NCBI GenBank assembly: GCA_947561585.1
Contig: CANNZV010001129.1
Span: 330,901 to 394,900, forward strand
Source of the DNA: Caprella mutica
Lineage: Eukaryota; Arthropoda; Malacostraca; Amphipoda; Caprellidae
Reading direction: 5' to 3'
DNA: 64,000 nucleotides
The translations under genes were made by a program, and so were the position numbers. This document shows positions 13,076-24,904 of this stretch, one piece after another. The stretch's first letter is position 1; each line of letters starts with the position of its first letter. The notes below the pieces were generated by a model. The model made no database searches, was not told the DNA's origin, and saw nothing but the letters and a program-made list of their open reading frames with translations.

Positions 13076-14324
13076 GTCTGGAAAAGAAATCAACTGGGTA
13101 CGTTTATTGAAACGGTTATTCATTTTCTTATTTTTTTTAAAATTGAAATCCACGCATAAAAATGAAATTCCATACTTTTATTTTTTGAAATTTGTTAAAA
13201 AATTTAAAGTTCAAAATTTTTCATTTATTTGTTAAAAAGTTTATATTGAAATATTTGTTCTTTTAAATTACTTTTTATCGACCTATTAAACTTTTAAAAT
13301 TGGTTTACATTAAAATATTTAAATTTATTTACAAATACTTAAAACTTTCATTACGGTAAAACTTTCATAGTATTTTCATCGCCACAGATCTGCTTTTCAA
13401 CTTCTTTTCTCCATTTAATATTTTCAGTTGAAACCATTAATATCTGAGCTACTTAAAGCTTTGAAGGAAACTTCCCAGTTGAGGAGAGCTGTTATTAAAA
13501 TCTATTTATATTTGGTAAATGAGCCTTTCAATACTGTTTTAAATAATTTAAAATTTTCTTTTACAAAACTTAAACATCTATTTTTTCTTTCTCAACAACT
13601 AAGAGTACCGATCAAACCTCATCAGGTAGTGAACGAAGAGAAAGAGAGGAAGCTGCTTGAAGATACTACATTAATTATTTCCAGTGTCTTTTAGTTCTGC
13701 ATTCATGTAGGCTATTCAGTATATTACCCTATAATTTATTTACTAATTTACTAAAAATGTATTTTAATACTAAAGTTTGAATGATCTCCTATTTCATTTA
13801 TCAATTGGTAGGATATTATGACGGTGAATATTTACTATAAGCAGGGCATGCATATGGACATTGGTCGTTGCTATTGTATTCAAAATTAAAGTTACCAAAA
13901 TATAGAATATATTTAAATAATTCTTTCGATGTGATATATAGTTATTCTCACAGAGAGAAAAATTAATGGTAGGCCAAATTATATTATAGAAGAACCATAC
14001 TTATTTCAAATTTTCCAAAGTATTTCAAGTAAATCAATTTTTTATTTATTCATTCACGAAGTTTATTATTCGATATAATCGATAAAAAAGATAAAGCAGA
14101 ATATAATTCGTTTGATTTTTCACCAAATAATCCACTGCAGTAATCTTGATCTTTATCGCAATTAGTTAATTAGTTGATAATTCATTAGTGTAATTTATCA
14201 TGCAATAAATTGAGAGGAATATTAGTTTATTAGTTAAAAATCAGTTGATCGTCTATACGATGCAGTGAGTCATTTGTTTGGGAAATAAACGGTAACTGAA
14301 ACTGTAATACAACTGAAGATTTAA
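13076..14324. other. anonymous AT-rich DNA
   Basis: No gene was recognised. The 88-codon ORF at 13428-13694 has a plausible amino acid mix but no known domain and no sign of being a gene, so it is not called. Confidence 0.5.
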
Positions 14325-14465
14325 CACCAAAACTACCATGCAGTTAGCACTAAAACTACCAAACAGCTAATACAATAACTACCAAAAAGTTAACATTAAA
14401 ACTACCAAGCAGTAAACCCTTGAACTACTAAACAATTAACACAAGACTACAAGACAGGTTACCCA
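14325..14465. repeat. short tandem repeat, about 23-bp unit
   Basis: About six degenerate units share AAAACTACCA followed by CAGTTAACA-like sequence. The array ends about 65 bp before the mariner-type transposon. Confidence 0.65.
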
Positions 14466-14528
14466 AGAACTAGCTATTATTATAACTTATCCTAAATACA
14501 AATCGAAATTCAATGATGATTTGCTATA

Positions 14529-15791
14529 CAGGGTGGGGCGTAAGATTGGAAGCAATTTTTCAAACATTAATATAATTCTTAAAAAAAGTTCCTAAGTAGG
14601 TGATAGGGTTTGAACTATAGTAGAGACACTACATTATGACGTGGCAGTGTTATTTTTTACAAAAATTTAGTCAATTCAAAAATGTCAGACAAAAGAGAAG
14701 CCATTATTGCTCTACACCGTGCCGGGAAGTCAGATTCCGTAATTTCAAAGACTCTCTCTCGACTGTTTGGAAGTGTGTGAAGCGTTTTAATGAGAGAGGA
14801 GACTTGACTGATCGTCCAAGAAGTGGTAGACCACGCTCACAACGCACCAAACAACTGATAAAATGTGCCCGAGAGAAGATCAGGAGGAACCCGAAAAGGT
14901 CAATACGATTGTTAGCCAAAACAGCTAATGTGAGTCCGAGAACATTGAGAGGAGTTGTCAAAGAAGACTTAAAGATGTCCTCTTTCACCCTCCAAAAGAG
15001 ACAGACTCTATCAGAAGCTGTAAAGAAAAAGAGATTGGAGCACTTCTGAGAGAATTGAAGTCTGGCACGGCTGGTGAAATTGTTTGGTCTGACGAAAAAA
15101 ATTTCACAGTGGAAATGGCTCACAACCGGAGGAATGACAGAATAATTGGTAAAAGTGCAAAAGACATCCCATACAACCAAAAAACTGTCCACAGAACCTT
15201 GAAACCTGCTTCAGTAATGGTCTGGGCCGCCGTTTCAGAAACTTGGAGATCTCCATTAATTTTTGTGGAACAAGGCGCCAAAATCAATGCTAAATGTTAA
15301 ATTGAGAATATTTGGACGCCAATGTTGGAGTCAGCTAAGGATTACACTCTATGGACATTTCAGCAAGACGGAGCGACTTCACATACTGCAAATGTCACTC
15401 AAAACTGGTGCAATGACCATCTTCCACGGTTTCGGTCCAAAGAAATGTGGCCTCCCTGCTCCCCAGATGTTAATCCTATGGACTTTTCGGTATGGTCCAT
15501 TCTTGAATCAAAGGCCTGTGGTAAATTCCATCGCAGTGTGGATGATTTAAAGCGTTCGCTACAGAGATCTTGGAAGGAAATTTCACAAGAACAGTTGCGT
15601 GCCGCAGTAGGAGGAGTTCGGAGGAGATTTGAGGCTGTTATTAAAAAGAAGGGGGGACATTTTGAATAAATTTATTATTTTTGAATTCTTAAAACCCTTA
15701 TGTAATAATACATAACTGTAAATTATTAAATATATTTTTCGTTGGATTATAATATGCACTTCCATTTGCTTCCAAACTTACGCCCCACCCT
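14529..15791 (+). mobile_element. mariner/Tc1-type DNA transposon, full length, inactivated
   Basis: The element has inverted ends. The left TIR (14529-14555) begins CAGGGTGGGGCGTAAG and the right TIR (15766-15791) is its reverse complement, with one internal mismatch and the outermost base missing on the right. TA dinucleotides sit directly outside both ends (14527-14528 and 15792-15793), as expected for the TA target duplication of this superfamily. The length of about 1.26 kb is normal for a mariner. It carries one transposase gene that is broken in three places. Good TIR and TSD preservation suggests a fairly recent insertion. Confidence 0.9.
14682..15669 (+). pseudogene. mariner/Tc1-family transposase pseudogene
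   Basis: The likely original start is the ATG at 14682 (MSDKREAIIALHRAGKSDSV); this frame soon reaches a stop. The sequence continues in a second frame (open 14636-15049) with a helix-turn-helix region and the linker RPRSGRPRSQRTK, then in a third frame from about 15055 to the stop at 15667-15669. The DDE/D catalytic triad is recognisable: WSDEK, FQQDGA and SPDVNPMDFSVW, with 32 residues between the second and third Asp as I count them. The breaks are a frameshift near 14757-14765, a second around 15045-15055, and an in-frame TAA at 15298-15300. The protein cut and joined DNA at TA sites; this copy cannot make it. The subfamily is not assigned. Confidence 0.85.
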
Positions 15792-15793
15792 TA

Positions 15794-16379
15794 ATAAAAC
15801 CGACTTTTCAGAAAATTGCAAATTAACTCTTCATAAATTTATTTCTGATTACTAGATGTATTAGACCAATTATATGTATAATATCAAAATGTGAATACTT
15901 GGTGCTACTTTATGATATATTGTGTATGCATTTGTTCATAATTTTATACAAATTTAGTGAGTAACGAGTATATCAAGTTAGGTAGAAGTTAAAAATCATT
16001 AAAATTAAAAAAAACTCCCCCAATATCTCCGAATATTTCAATTCTCACCTGAGCTTCGAATCGTCATACCTTTCGAAGATCTACGCCTCCCCATTCGATA
16101 GCAATAAATTGCATCTATCGAAAGGCGCACAATTCTGTTTGCCGCAGGACATTTTCACATGAAATATAATAGGTCTGCCATAAAACTCTCGGCAATACAT
16201 TTAATGAGTTCCTGGGGAAATATCAGAGAAAAAGCAACATGAGAAAGAGTTGTTGTAGTTCCTTCCAGTGAAAACAGCACTATTATCTCTTTTCTCATAG
16301 AAGGATCAAGGTTAATTGGAAAGATTTTTATCGCATCGTTTTTTTATAAGCTTCTATATTGTATACATTAAGAAATGTA
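15794..16379. other. anonymous AT-rich DNA
   Basis: Nothing recognisable was seen. Confidence 0.5.
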
Positions 16380-16535
16380 AATAAATGAAGAAATCAAATC
16401 AAGATCGTTTATAGCTTGTTATCTTGTAGCATAGATACAACAAGATAGCTGAGAAACATTGATGTATCAGATATTATGGCCAATAGCACAGATACAATTA
16501 GATAGCTTAGATACAGTAAGGTATCATAGATATCG
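16380..16535. repeat. degenerate repeat of GATACAA/GGTATCA motifs
   Basis: Motifs such as TAGCATAGATACAACAAG, AGCACAGATACAATTAG and AAGGTATCATAGATA recur at intervals of about 22 bp. The same motifs (TAGCAAAGATACAAG, GGTATCACAGATACAAG) appear at 63908-63975, so the two are relics of one repeat family. Confidence 0.45.
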
Positions 16536-16669
16536 TCTATTTGTTTATTTATTATCAGTCAAGTCGGTTGATTCAAACCTGAGAGAATGAACATTTTCTT
16601 AGAAGAAAAACACGAGGAATGAGTAGTAAATGAAATTCATATGCACTCAATTACAAGATTCTTTTAAGA

Positions 16670-17545
16670 GGACCTTTCCCGGGAAAAATGGCATAATTAA
16701 AGAAAAAATTTTATTGTGTAAATAGTTGCTTTTTAACCTTCTTATAGTGTGTGCAAAATATCAGAGCTCTCATGTTGCTCTAACCTCTTGGGGAGAGGGA
16801 GAAAGGGAAAAGGGGACCGGGGGGTAGGGAGTCAATATGTACTTTAAAAACCAACTCTCAGCCAATTATAATTCGTACTAATTAATTATCTCGCTATATC
16901 TGGTATCTAACGTGCCACTAATCAGATGCACACTAAGGTATGCCCATCAGTTACCCGCAAACCTTTACAGGAGTCGTATGCAGCGTGTCTGATTATCAAA
17001 CTTCGAATGGGATTTTCTATTAGTTCAGAGATCTAAAAATCTTGTAATTCAAAAGCCTAAGGCGTTTACAATTTTGAAGCTAGGGAATTGCGATTTTTTG
17101 CATTCGATTCTCCCTGAAATTCTCTACAAACTTTGGGAGAGTTTTATTTAATTTTCGAATTATTTTCCAAAATATTGAATTTTGAAATTTATACTATATT
17201 TCAATTTTTTTTTCACTAAAAATTTCACTACTTCGTAAACCCATTCGAAAAATTAAAAAAAATGCTTCCATAGTTTGTAGAGAATCTTGTGGAGAATCGA
17301 ATGCAAAAAACCATAATGTTATAGCTACAAAATTGTAATATCCATTTATTAATTTACACACTGTTCGAAATTTGTTTGAAATTCGAATAACTCGTTTACT
17401 ATGGGTCGAATCGAAAAAATGTCATGACACACAAACATCTTAGAATTCATTTTATATATGTGTACAAAGTTTCACAACCGTAGCTTCAATAATAAAAAAA
17501 CCTTTCAAAATCTGAGAACGGTGCCTTTAAAGGCTCCATGAAATA
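16670..17545 (+). repeat. dispersed fold-back repeat, copy 1
   Basis: Part of this stretch (about 16680-16900) matches 30270-30500 in reverse orientation, sharing GGGAAAA, ATATCAGAGCTCT, GGGGAGAG and a purine-rich G run. Internally it is self-complementary: GCATTCGATTCTCC at about 17100 pairs with GGAGAATCGAATGC at about 17295, and TTTGTAGAGAAT is the complement of ATTCTCTACAAA. The second copy is palindromic in the same way. It has no coding capacity and is probably a non-autonomous fold-back DNA element with uncertain ends. Confidence 0.5.
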
Positions 17546-18139
17546 TATTACTTATTTATGCTATGGTTTTGCCTATTGTAATTGGGTATACACAATAAAG
17601 TTCATTGAATGATCAAACACAACAGAATTTTGAAGTTTTTGTTAAGGTATTATATAGAATTACTAATATTGTTCATTATATATTTTTCCTAAACGGAAAG
17701 TGTATTTTAACATATAAGTCGCGTATTAGGTATAAAAATAAGTTTTCAGAAAAGAAGAAATTGTCATTGTGCTGCTCTTTCTATATTAAACTAATAACTT
17801 TATAACTAGTTCATCAAATTGTTTATTATTACTTCAAGTTTCAGATCAAATTGTACCTAATATTTAGATTTTGGAATACATTGTTTAATCTTCTAATGAA
17901 AAGGTTCGTTTAATAATAATAAAAAATTAATAGTACAAAGTGAAAAAAATTATTCAGAATGTTGACGGTTTTCACGGCATGAAATTTAGAATTATTGAAT
18001 TGGATATTTTGCAGACATAAAAGCAATTTTAATTTAAACTCAATTGATCTGATAAATAACATAGTAAAAACAATTTCATTGGAAGTCTTAATATTCAGTT
18101 CCATGATTCCATAAAATTGAAACTTGACTACCAGTCTAT
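17546..18139. other. anonymous AT-rich DNA
   Basis: Nothing recognisable was seen; the short ORFs here are random-looking. Confidence 0.5.
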
Positions 18140-18642
18140 TAATCCTAATGAGTTTGACTATCAGAATGTACCGGAATTTTTTGACTACGTGTCTTATTTA
18201 TAAACCTATGGTACTGTATTTCTTACAACTTGTTAGTATATATACTAATCTAATCTGTACCAAATTTCAAGTAAACATATTGAATATATAATGAGAATAG
18301 ATACATAGGTATAAAAGACATTGACAAATGAGAGAGCAGAGCTGTGATTGGGTGAAGTGCAACCCAATCACAGGTCGCGCATGTGTATGTACTCCATGAA
18401 AACGTGGACTGATGTGTGTTTTGATGCTAGCCTAACTGTATTTCTATGTTGTAACGCGTCACAATTATACATTAGTTTTCTAACTTGAGAGATTTACGTT
18501 GATTTACGCAGATACGTAAATATTCTTTAACTCAAAAAGGAAGGCCGGATAATTGGAAGGAATGACATTACAGATATAAAGAAATCTAGAAAGGACGTGC
18601 TTAGAAAACATGAGTCAAACTAATTGAGGTTAATATAAAAAG
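18140..18642 (+). repeat. large dispersed repeat, copy 1
   Basis: The whole stretch aligns in the same order with the reverse complement of 23400-24170. Shared blocks include GTTTGACTATCA, GACTTATTTATAAA/GTCTTATTTATAAA, TTAGTATATA, GAGAGAGCA, CTCCATGAAAACGT, GATACGTAAATATT and the distal GTGCTTAGAAAAC. The distal part also matches 30725-30860. TATAAAAG at about 18311 could be a promoter-like element, but I do not claim it works. The class is unknown; a solo LTR or a non-autonomous DNA element are both possible. Confidence 0.7.
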
Positions 18643-19020
18643 AGATAAAAGCATGAGTACCAAGATACTGTACATTTAGAAAAACATTAACACAAGAAAA
18701 TTAACATAAAATGACTTATATGAACTTTTTAAACAATTATTTTTATAATATTTGACACCGTAAATTCTTTCTCTTTTTCACTTTGTTTGTATCCAGATCG
18801 CAACATTGCAAAATTCTAAAAAATGGATCCACATTGAAATTCAGTTACGGACTGCATTATTCATGGGATTTGTGGCATTGGAAATAAGTTAGGATGACAT
18901 GTTCGCAGAACTCTGAATACGTCTGGACGCAGATTATCGACGACTGGAATTCGATGAATTGAATTATTAAGTTATGAGATTTTCATGAGAGTTACACTGT
19001 GTCGCAGTGTGACTGTACTG
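18643..19020. other. anonymous AT-rich DNA
   Basis: Nothing recognisable was seen. Confidence 0.45.
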
Positions 19021-19147
19021 ATGTACGATCGTACATCTCATGACTGGAGAGAGGTCTGATATACTCCTTATATATTTGAATAAATGCTCATAATATAAGT
19101 GTCTTTTCATTTATCTCCTTCATTTTTTCTAATCGTAAGTAATTATG
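19021..19147 (+). repeat. dispersed repeat, copy 1 (ATGACTGGAGAGAG family)
   Basis: It matches 31381-31516 in the same orientation over about 125 bp, with shared TGACTGGAGAGAG, TCTGATATACTCCTTATA and AATAAATGCTCATAAT. AATAAA is followed by T-rich sequence, which would suit a transcript 3' end, but there is no adjacent gene. Confidence 0.7.
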
Positions 19148-22145
19148 TGAAAAAGTATGTGTCATGAAAAGATCCAAATTTTAATCCAAATCGGTTTAAG
19201 ATTAAAATTATTATTTTTTTTTTTCATGAGGGTTTGTCAGCCTGAGCTGACAAACGGCTAAGTTACTAGTATTCAACACAATACTATATTTCCACTTTGG
19301 TTTGCTAATTATTATTCTATTAACGTAATTATTATTCTATTAAAGTAATTATTATCGCCTGATACACTGTAATAACATTTTTTTTGGCATCTTCGAACGC
19401 TTATTTATTTACATAATTATTTAGTATAATTTTAGAATATTTACATTTTATAATCTTCAGAATTTTATCCACAAAGTACCATCATTCTTCTTATAGAAAC
19501 GCATTTACCTTAATTCTCCAATTACATTAACTCTCTTCAAAAACCGAAAATGTTTATTTACTTCATCCCTCAAGACCAGATGGAAGTTTTTAGGCAATGT
19601 GTACATAACTCCACGGCAGTTGCTCACATTACTTCAATCCTTCATATCAAATGAAATATTATTTGCTAGGTTAAAAGAAACTAAAAATGTTGCCGAAATA
19701 CTCTCCTCATTTTACTTCATTATATTAGAAGTTTTTTATTGGAATGTGAAACAATTAACGTTAGTGTTGCAGGTGCTCTAAATAATGGGAAAGTTGATAT
19801 AACAATTTAGAATAAACCTTTAAAAAGGTTATAAGTCAAATCGAAATTTTCAATAATAACTTTTAATAACATTTTATTTTGAACAAATTAAATGGTCACT
19901 TGATTCCGTTATCGACAGTGTAATTTTCTTTACATACAAAAAAGAGCTATGTGTACGAATTCATCCCTTTATTTCGATATTAAACATGCATCATTGCGTA
20001 TAATATGTATTAACTGTTAATATTTTATGAATATTCTTCACCATAAGAGATCATCCATAGTGGAACAATATTTTTATTAACTGTAAATAGATATTGCATG
20101 AAAGTTCTTCACCAAAAGTTCATCCCTTGTGGAATATTATTTGATTTTTTTTTTCATTCAATATATTTCAATTTGAAAGCTATCCTGTAACCTATATACA
20201 CTATACAGCCTCTTCAAATGATAATTATTCTAAATCATTACTATCAGCCACTCATTTCATTACTAAAGGATTAATTCCAACTGCTTATTATTTGTGCCAA
20301 ACCATTGCAATGTAGGCTAAGTTCTGCTCTCTTTTGTTTTCTCGGCATTCCTCCCACCAAGAAATCCGATTATCTTGATAGAGTGGAAGCATATTCTCCA
20401 GTGTTAGCACAAGCAACTCCCAATGCTCTTGGTGAATTAGAACTATAGTTTGTGTGCATCAGAAATTGTTGTGAATAAATCAGTAATGAATATATAATAG
20501 TAGCAGAAAAAGGGGAAGTATTTGTATAGTTTTGATGTAGAGTAAACTACGAAATTCACTTACAGTTACGCTTCGCTCTACAATTACATTTACCCGTAGT
20601 GTTACGTTTTCCAACTTGGTTACTTCTTCCCGATAAGTTAATTATCTCCGTACAGTTACGTCAATCACTACAGATATGCATTCCCTTGCATCACATTCAC
20701 TGCTAAATTCGGGATAAAAACTATTTGAGTGTTAAAACGATTAATGCGAAAAGTAAACACCCATGTACTGTGACATGCTCTATCAAACTCTCAATATATT
20801 TATATTTAAATATTGAATGTTCGGAAACTGTTCAAATGTTCCTTTATTATATTGAAACCTACATAAATAGTGGGGCTTACTCCAACCAAAATTTCTACAC
20901 GATAATTTCGTGCTCGAAATGAAGAATGTGACTTTTAGAAATATTATTATTTATATAAACTGGGAATATTTTATGACATTTGATTCAATTAAGAACAAAC
21001 TGTTTACTATTTTCTGTCTCATTGTCTGTTTTTCATATCTTTATACAGTTTCACTTGAGCCTTGTCCTACTAATCGGTATGAATTATTCCCCATTTTGTG
21101 AAAGTTCTTCCTAACAATATCCCATTGAGTAGATGTGATGCAACTCTCTGTAAAATATCATGGCCTTATCATAACCAAGATATTTTGTTCCATTTCACAT
21201 ATACGATTATTCTTGATGACTCAAACTGATGAAAATATCGCTGTATAACTACAGAAATATGATTAATACCAGTATTCTTAATTTGTTAGTATCGCAATTT
21301 GAGTAAGTCTCAAATTGTGTGATGGAATTATCTAAAATGCTGACCATAAATTATTAGAAATTACGTAAATAAGAATTGTAACAGATTTCTTTTCCTTCAT
21401 CATCGAAAATGTGTTCAATGGATGAGCTTGGAATGGTGAAATAATTAGGTATTAGATCTGGAAGAGAATTATGGTGTGTTCCTTATTATGTATGTATGGT
21501 TGATCTCATTCATTTCAATATCCCATAACTGTCTATCAGGCAACTAAACGATATTGGTAAATTAATATTTGACGTCATCTTAACCCAAAATATCAACAGT
21601 TCAGGTCTTCATTTTCTCTTGCATGTTTTGTTCTTTCTCTCAATTCTCAGATCGGCAAATTGGCAACAAATTATGTCTCATGACAGTTACCTATTGGTAC
21701 ACTGAGAAAAAACATGTTTCTCGAGTCTTTATATAAAGGGTTGAAACACGAAAAAAAAAAACGATTTGTTTTTTTCGTTTAAGATAATTAAATTGAATAG
21801 GGTATTGTGAATAATTTTCTATTAGAAATTGATTACTTAGAAATATTTTTTTTTTACATATGATAATATCACATTTCTAAGTACGATGATATGAGAGCAC
21901 CACATGCGTGCAGTTGAGTTACAAGTTAGTGCAGTGGATTTGGTAATTGTTTATTAAACATTTGATAGGGTAGGTTTTAACATAATAAGAGTACAGATAA
22001 ATATAAAGTGATTCTTAAAAATACAATGAGAAAAAAGTTATATAATTTGATATTTGACGGAGATGCAAAATAAAACACGAACAATGAACATACCTCTTAG
22101 ATAGAAAAATGTAATAAATCGTTTTTTTTTTGGGAACAGTGCCGT
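19148..22145. other. anonymous AT-rich DNA
   Basis: No gene was recognised. At about 20560-20690 there are loose repeats of TACAGTTACG and TACAATTACA. The small ORFs at 19599, 20725 and 20910 are not credible genes. Confidence 0.5.
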
Positions 22146-22254
22146 ATGATGGATGTTCGATGGAACTCTTTTAACTTCATTGGTTTTCGATTTAGATTGG
22201 GCATGGCGGAGGTTTCAGGAAAATGTCTGCGATATCGAAACTTCGCGGAGAAAG
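22146..22254 (+). CDS. possible first coding exon (speculative)
   Basis: From the ATG at 22146 the frame is open for 36 codons and ends in AAAG|GTGAGT, a near-ideal splice donor at 22255. The translation contains MAEVSGKCLRYRNFAEK and is compositionally more ordinary than the surrounding DNA, and GC content rises locally. I do not recognise the protein and could not find a partner exon. Chance occurrence of a donor after a short open frame is a fair alternative, so this is only a pointer. Confidence 0.15.
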
Positions 22255-22509
22255 GTGAGTGATGTTAGATGAAGAGTTGGAAAACGAATAGAAAATTTCT
22301 GCATTGGTTAACTTTATGAAATAATCCCAAAGAAACTCTATATGTGTTTATCTGTATGAAACAATTATTAAGGACGTCTGCTTGGGTAACCCAGATAAAA
22401 AAATCCATAGGGGATCGATAACCTTCGGAAAAGCAAATATTGAAAAATACTAATCCAAATTTCATTTGCCTAAAACACACCTACAGGTCTATAATACATT
22501 ATATGACAA

Positions 22510-22533
22510 ACTACTCTACAGGTGTAGAGTAGT
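22510..22533. repeat. perfect 10-bp hairpin
   Basis: ACTACTCTAC (22510-22519) and GTAGAGTAGT (22524-22533) are exact inverted copies with a 4-base loop. No function can be assigned. Confidence 0.7.
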
Positions 22534-23399
22534 CTGTGACTGTTTAAAAATTACAGACTGCATCCACCTTCTTAGCTCTGTAACATTGGAATTAATTTGA
22601 GGGAAAGCAACCCACCCCAGAACTCTGTCCACTAAAGAAGATTCAGTGCACACTGCCATTTGCACGAGATGGATGTGTCGCTTGCCTAGAAATGCACACA
22701 ACATCCTAAAAACAACTTATGTTTTGGGATGATCAACGATGCAAATCTAGGTCAGTTTTTTTTGTAGAAAGACTAGTCAGAGCTCAAAAGAAAGACAAAA
22801 GAAATGTTCCATGGTATAACATTGAGTTTTCAGATATCCTTATTAGATTAAATATTGTAGCTCAAATAATTTGAATAATATGAAAACAATTGGGTTGACC
22901 AAAAATATATAAAAAAATTCAAATATAATTTATGTACAGAACTTTCAATTTCAAATGTCTTAATGTTAGTTATTTTGCTTGCTCTTTTAATTGGACCTGT
23001 CTCGTCTATAGAAATAAATATGTGAAGCTAAGAGGTCACGTTTCAATTCATCAAAGTGATTTACAAATTACCTTGTTTTACATGTCATTTTAGACTTAAA
23101 TTTGCATAAGATAAAATCACATGGCACTCAGAACTAAACTGAATACAGACAAAAAGAGTTTGGTGAATGTTTTTTGCCGTAGAATTCTCCACCGTAGAAA
23201 AATTAGTACACCTCGTTAACTCTCCAAATATTCGGAATGATTGCAATGCTAATGAATCTCTTTTTCTCTCACTTTTTCTCAAATTTCTTTTTTAGCTCCG
23301 AAAGTACAGTCTGGATTCCCCGTGTTAATTTTTACAGCCTTCATCCATACATAAGAGACTATATCACATTTTTACAGAAATATTTCCATAAAAGTTTAA
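22534..23399. other. anonymous AT-rich DNA
   Basis: Nothing recognisable beyond short random ORFs. Confidence 0.45.
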
Positions 23400-24170
23400 A
23401 CCTTAAGAGTTTGACGTGCGTTTTCTAAGCGCATACTTTTCAAGTTACTTTATATCTTTCATGTCATTCCTTTTAATTTATCGACCTTTCTTGACTTTGT
23501 TCTACATAAATACGAATACATTTTTTTTGAAAGCTAAAAAATATTTACGTATCAGCGTAAATCACTTAAATTATTGAACTGTGGTGACGTGTGGCAATGT
23601 ATAGTATGTGGCTGGCCACAAAAGCGCGTTGCCATCCTTGTTCAGGGTAGGTGGTGTGCGTTATTTCTTCACGGAAGCATATTTCTCTCTTTCAACACAC
23701 GATCGGTCACTCCAAGGTACTATCGGACTAAGAAATTACCTTTATGTTTGATGACACGATAGGAAACGAAAGTTCTTTTGATTATAACAATTGATATTCA
23801 TAGGTAAAGATTGTAGAATTAGGTACCAATTATAACAATTGATAATCATTGCTAGGTATAGAAAGAAATACAGATTACAGACCATACGTTTTCATGGAGA
23901 ACACGTTACACCCATGAGAAACACACCCTCTCTTCCACAAAATCATAGCTTTGCTCTCTCGGTTTCCAATGTGTTATATACCTGTGTATATATTTCACAT
24001 TATATATTCAATGTTTTCACTTGGAGTTTGGTACATATTAGCTTACCATATATACTAATTACTTGTCTAAAATACGGCACCATAGTTTTATAAATAAGTC
24101 TTGTGATTTTTAAAAACATAGTCAAACTTTCCCGTACATTTTGATAGTCAAACCAATTAGGGTTAACTAT
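23400..24170 (-). repeat. large dispersed repeat, copy 2 (inverted)
   Basis: The reverse complement of this stretch aligns collinearly with 18140-18642. Between the shared end blocks it is about 270 bp longer than copy 1. Short ORFs inside it (23574, 23839) fall within the repeat and are not genes. The blocks around 23405-23520 also match 30736-30845 in the same orientation (TTTGACGTG, TCTAAGC, TATATCTTTCAT, TCTTGACTTTGTT). Confidence 0.7.
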
Positions 24171-24750
24171 AGAATATTTATGCAATATATTGTTAATGAT
24201 GTATCATACTAATGATGTTCAATACAATTATTTCAGAATTAAAATATTATAAAATTTCATTCCATACATTAGAATAGTGCAAATTGAATTACATTGATCA
24301 AATATGGATATTTAATCCCTATCATTCCTTTAAAGTACAGAAATAATCATCCTCTATAATCGTGATGTAGCATTAGGGTTCATTCGATACTTAAATCGTC
24401 AGAAAATTTATAAACGGAAAATTCTCTGGTATTGTCGATTGCAGTGAAATTACTTCTCGTGCTTCATCGTAAAATTCTATAGTTTCGGATGTTTTCGTTG
24501 GGAATTTCGGTGGGAATGACCGATCATAGACGATAGACCAAAAGTTTTTCTATTTATGATAAATTACGATTTGATTATCATCGAATCATTTACCATTTTA
24601 GAAATTAGATAGTCATTTTATTTTCGATTATAATCGCCGATGGGAAACAGTAAATCTGCAATAATCTTTTCTGACTGGGTTCATCAATCATGACCATCAT
24701 TTCATTTCCAACAGTTAGGAAGCAAAGAATAATCCTTCTTATTACCCATT
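24171..24750. other. anonymous AT-rich DNA
   Basis: Nothing recognisable was seen. Confidence 0.5.
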
Positions 24751-24904
24751 TCTATTACTCTAGTTGTAGGGTCACTGTAAGACGAATTGTTAGTGCACTC
24801 TACTGAAAAATAACGGTTATGGTTATAACTCAAAGGAGAGAGTAACGTGTGTGTAATTTTATCAACGTTACAATTCACTTCTTAATGTAGCTGTCCAGGA
24901 ATTG
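24751..24904 (+). repeat. dispersed repeat, copy 1 (GACGAATTGTTA family)
   Basis: It matches 56431-56596 in the same orientation, sharing GTCACTGT, AGACGAATTGTTA, AACGGTTATGGTTATAACTC, AAAGGAG and TTACAATTCACTTCTTAATG. There is no coding capacity. The relationship is clear; the element type is not. Confidence 0.75.

Noticed and set aside
13428..13694. 88-codon ORF with a fairly normal amino acid mix
   Set aside because: No recognisable family or conserved motif; the length is within chance for this much sequence.
14704..15192. 162-codon minus-strand ORF
   Set aside because: It is the antisense shadow of the mariner-type transposase, whose motifs are on the plus strand.
18305..18320. TATAAAAG as a promoter
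   Set aside because: A TATA-like word is expected by chance in AT-rich DNA, and no transcript or initiator evidence is present.
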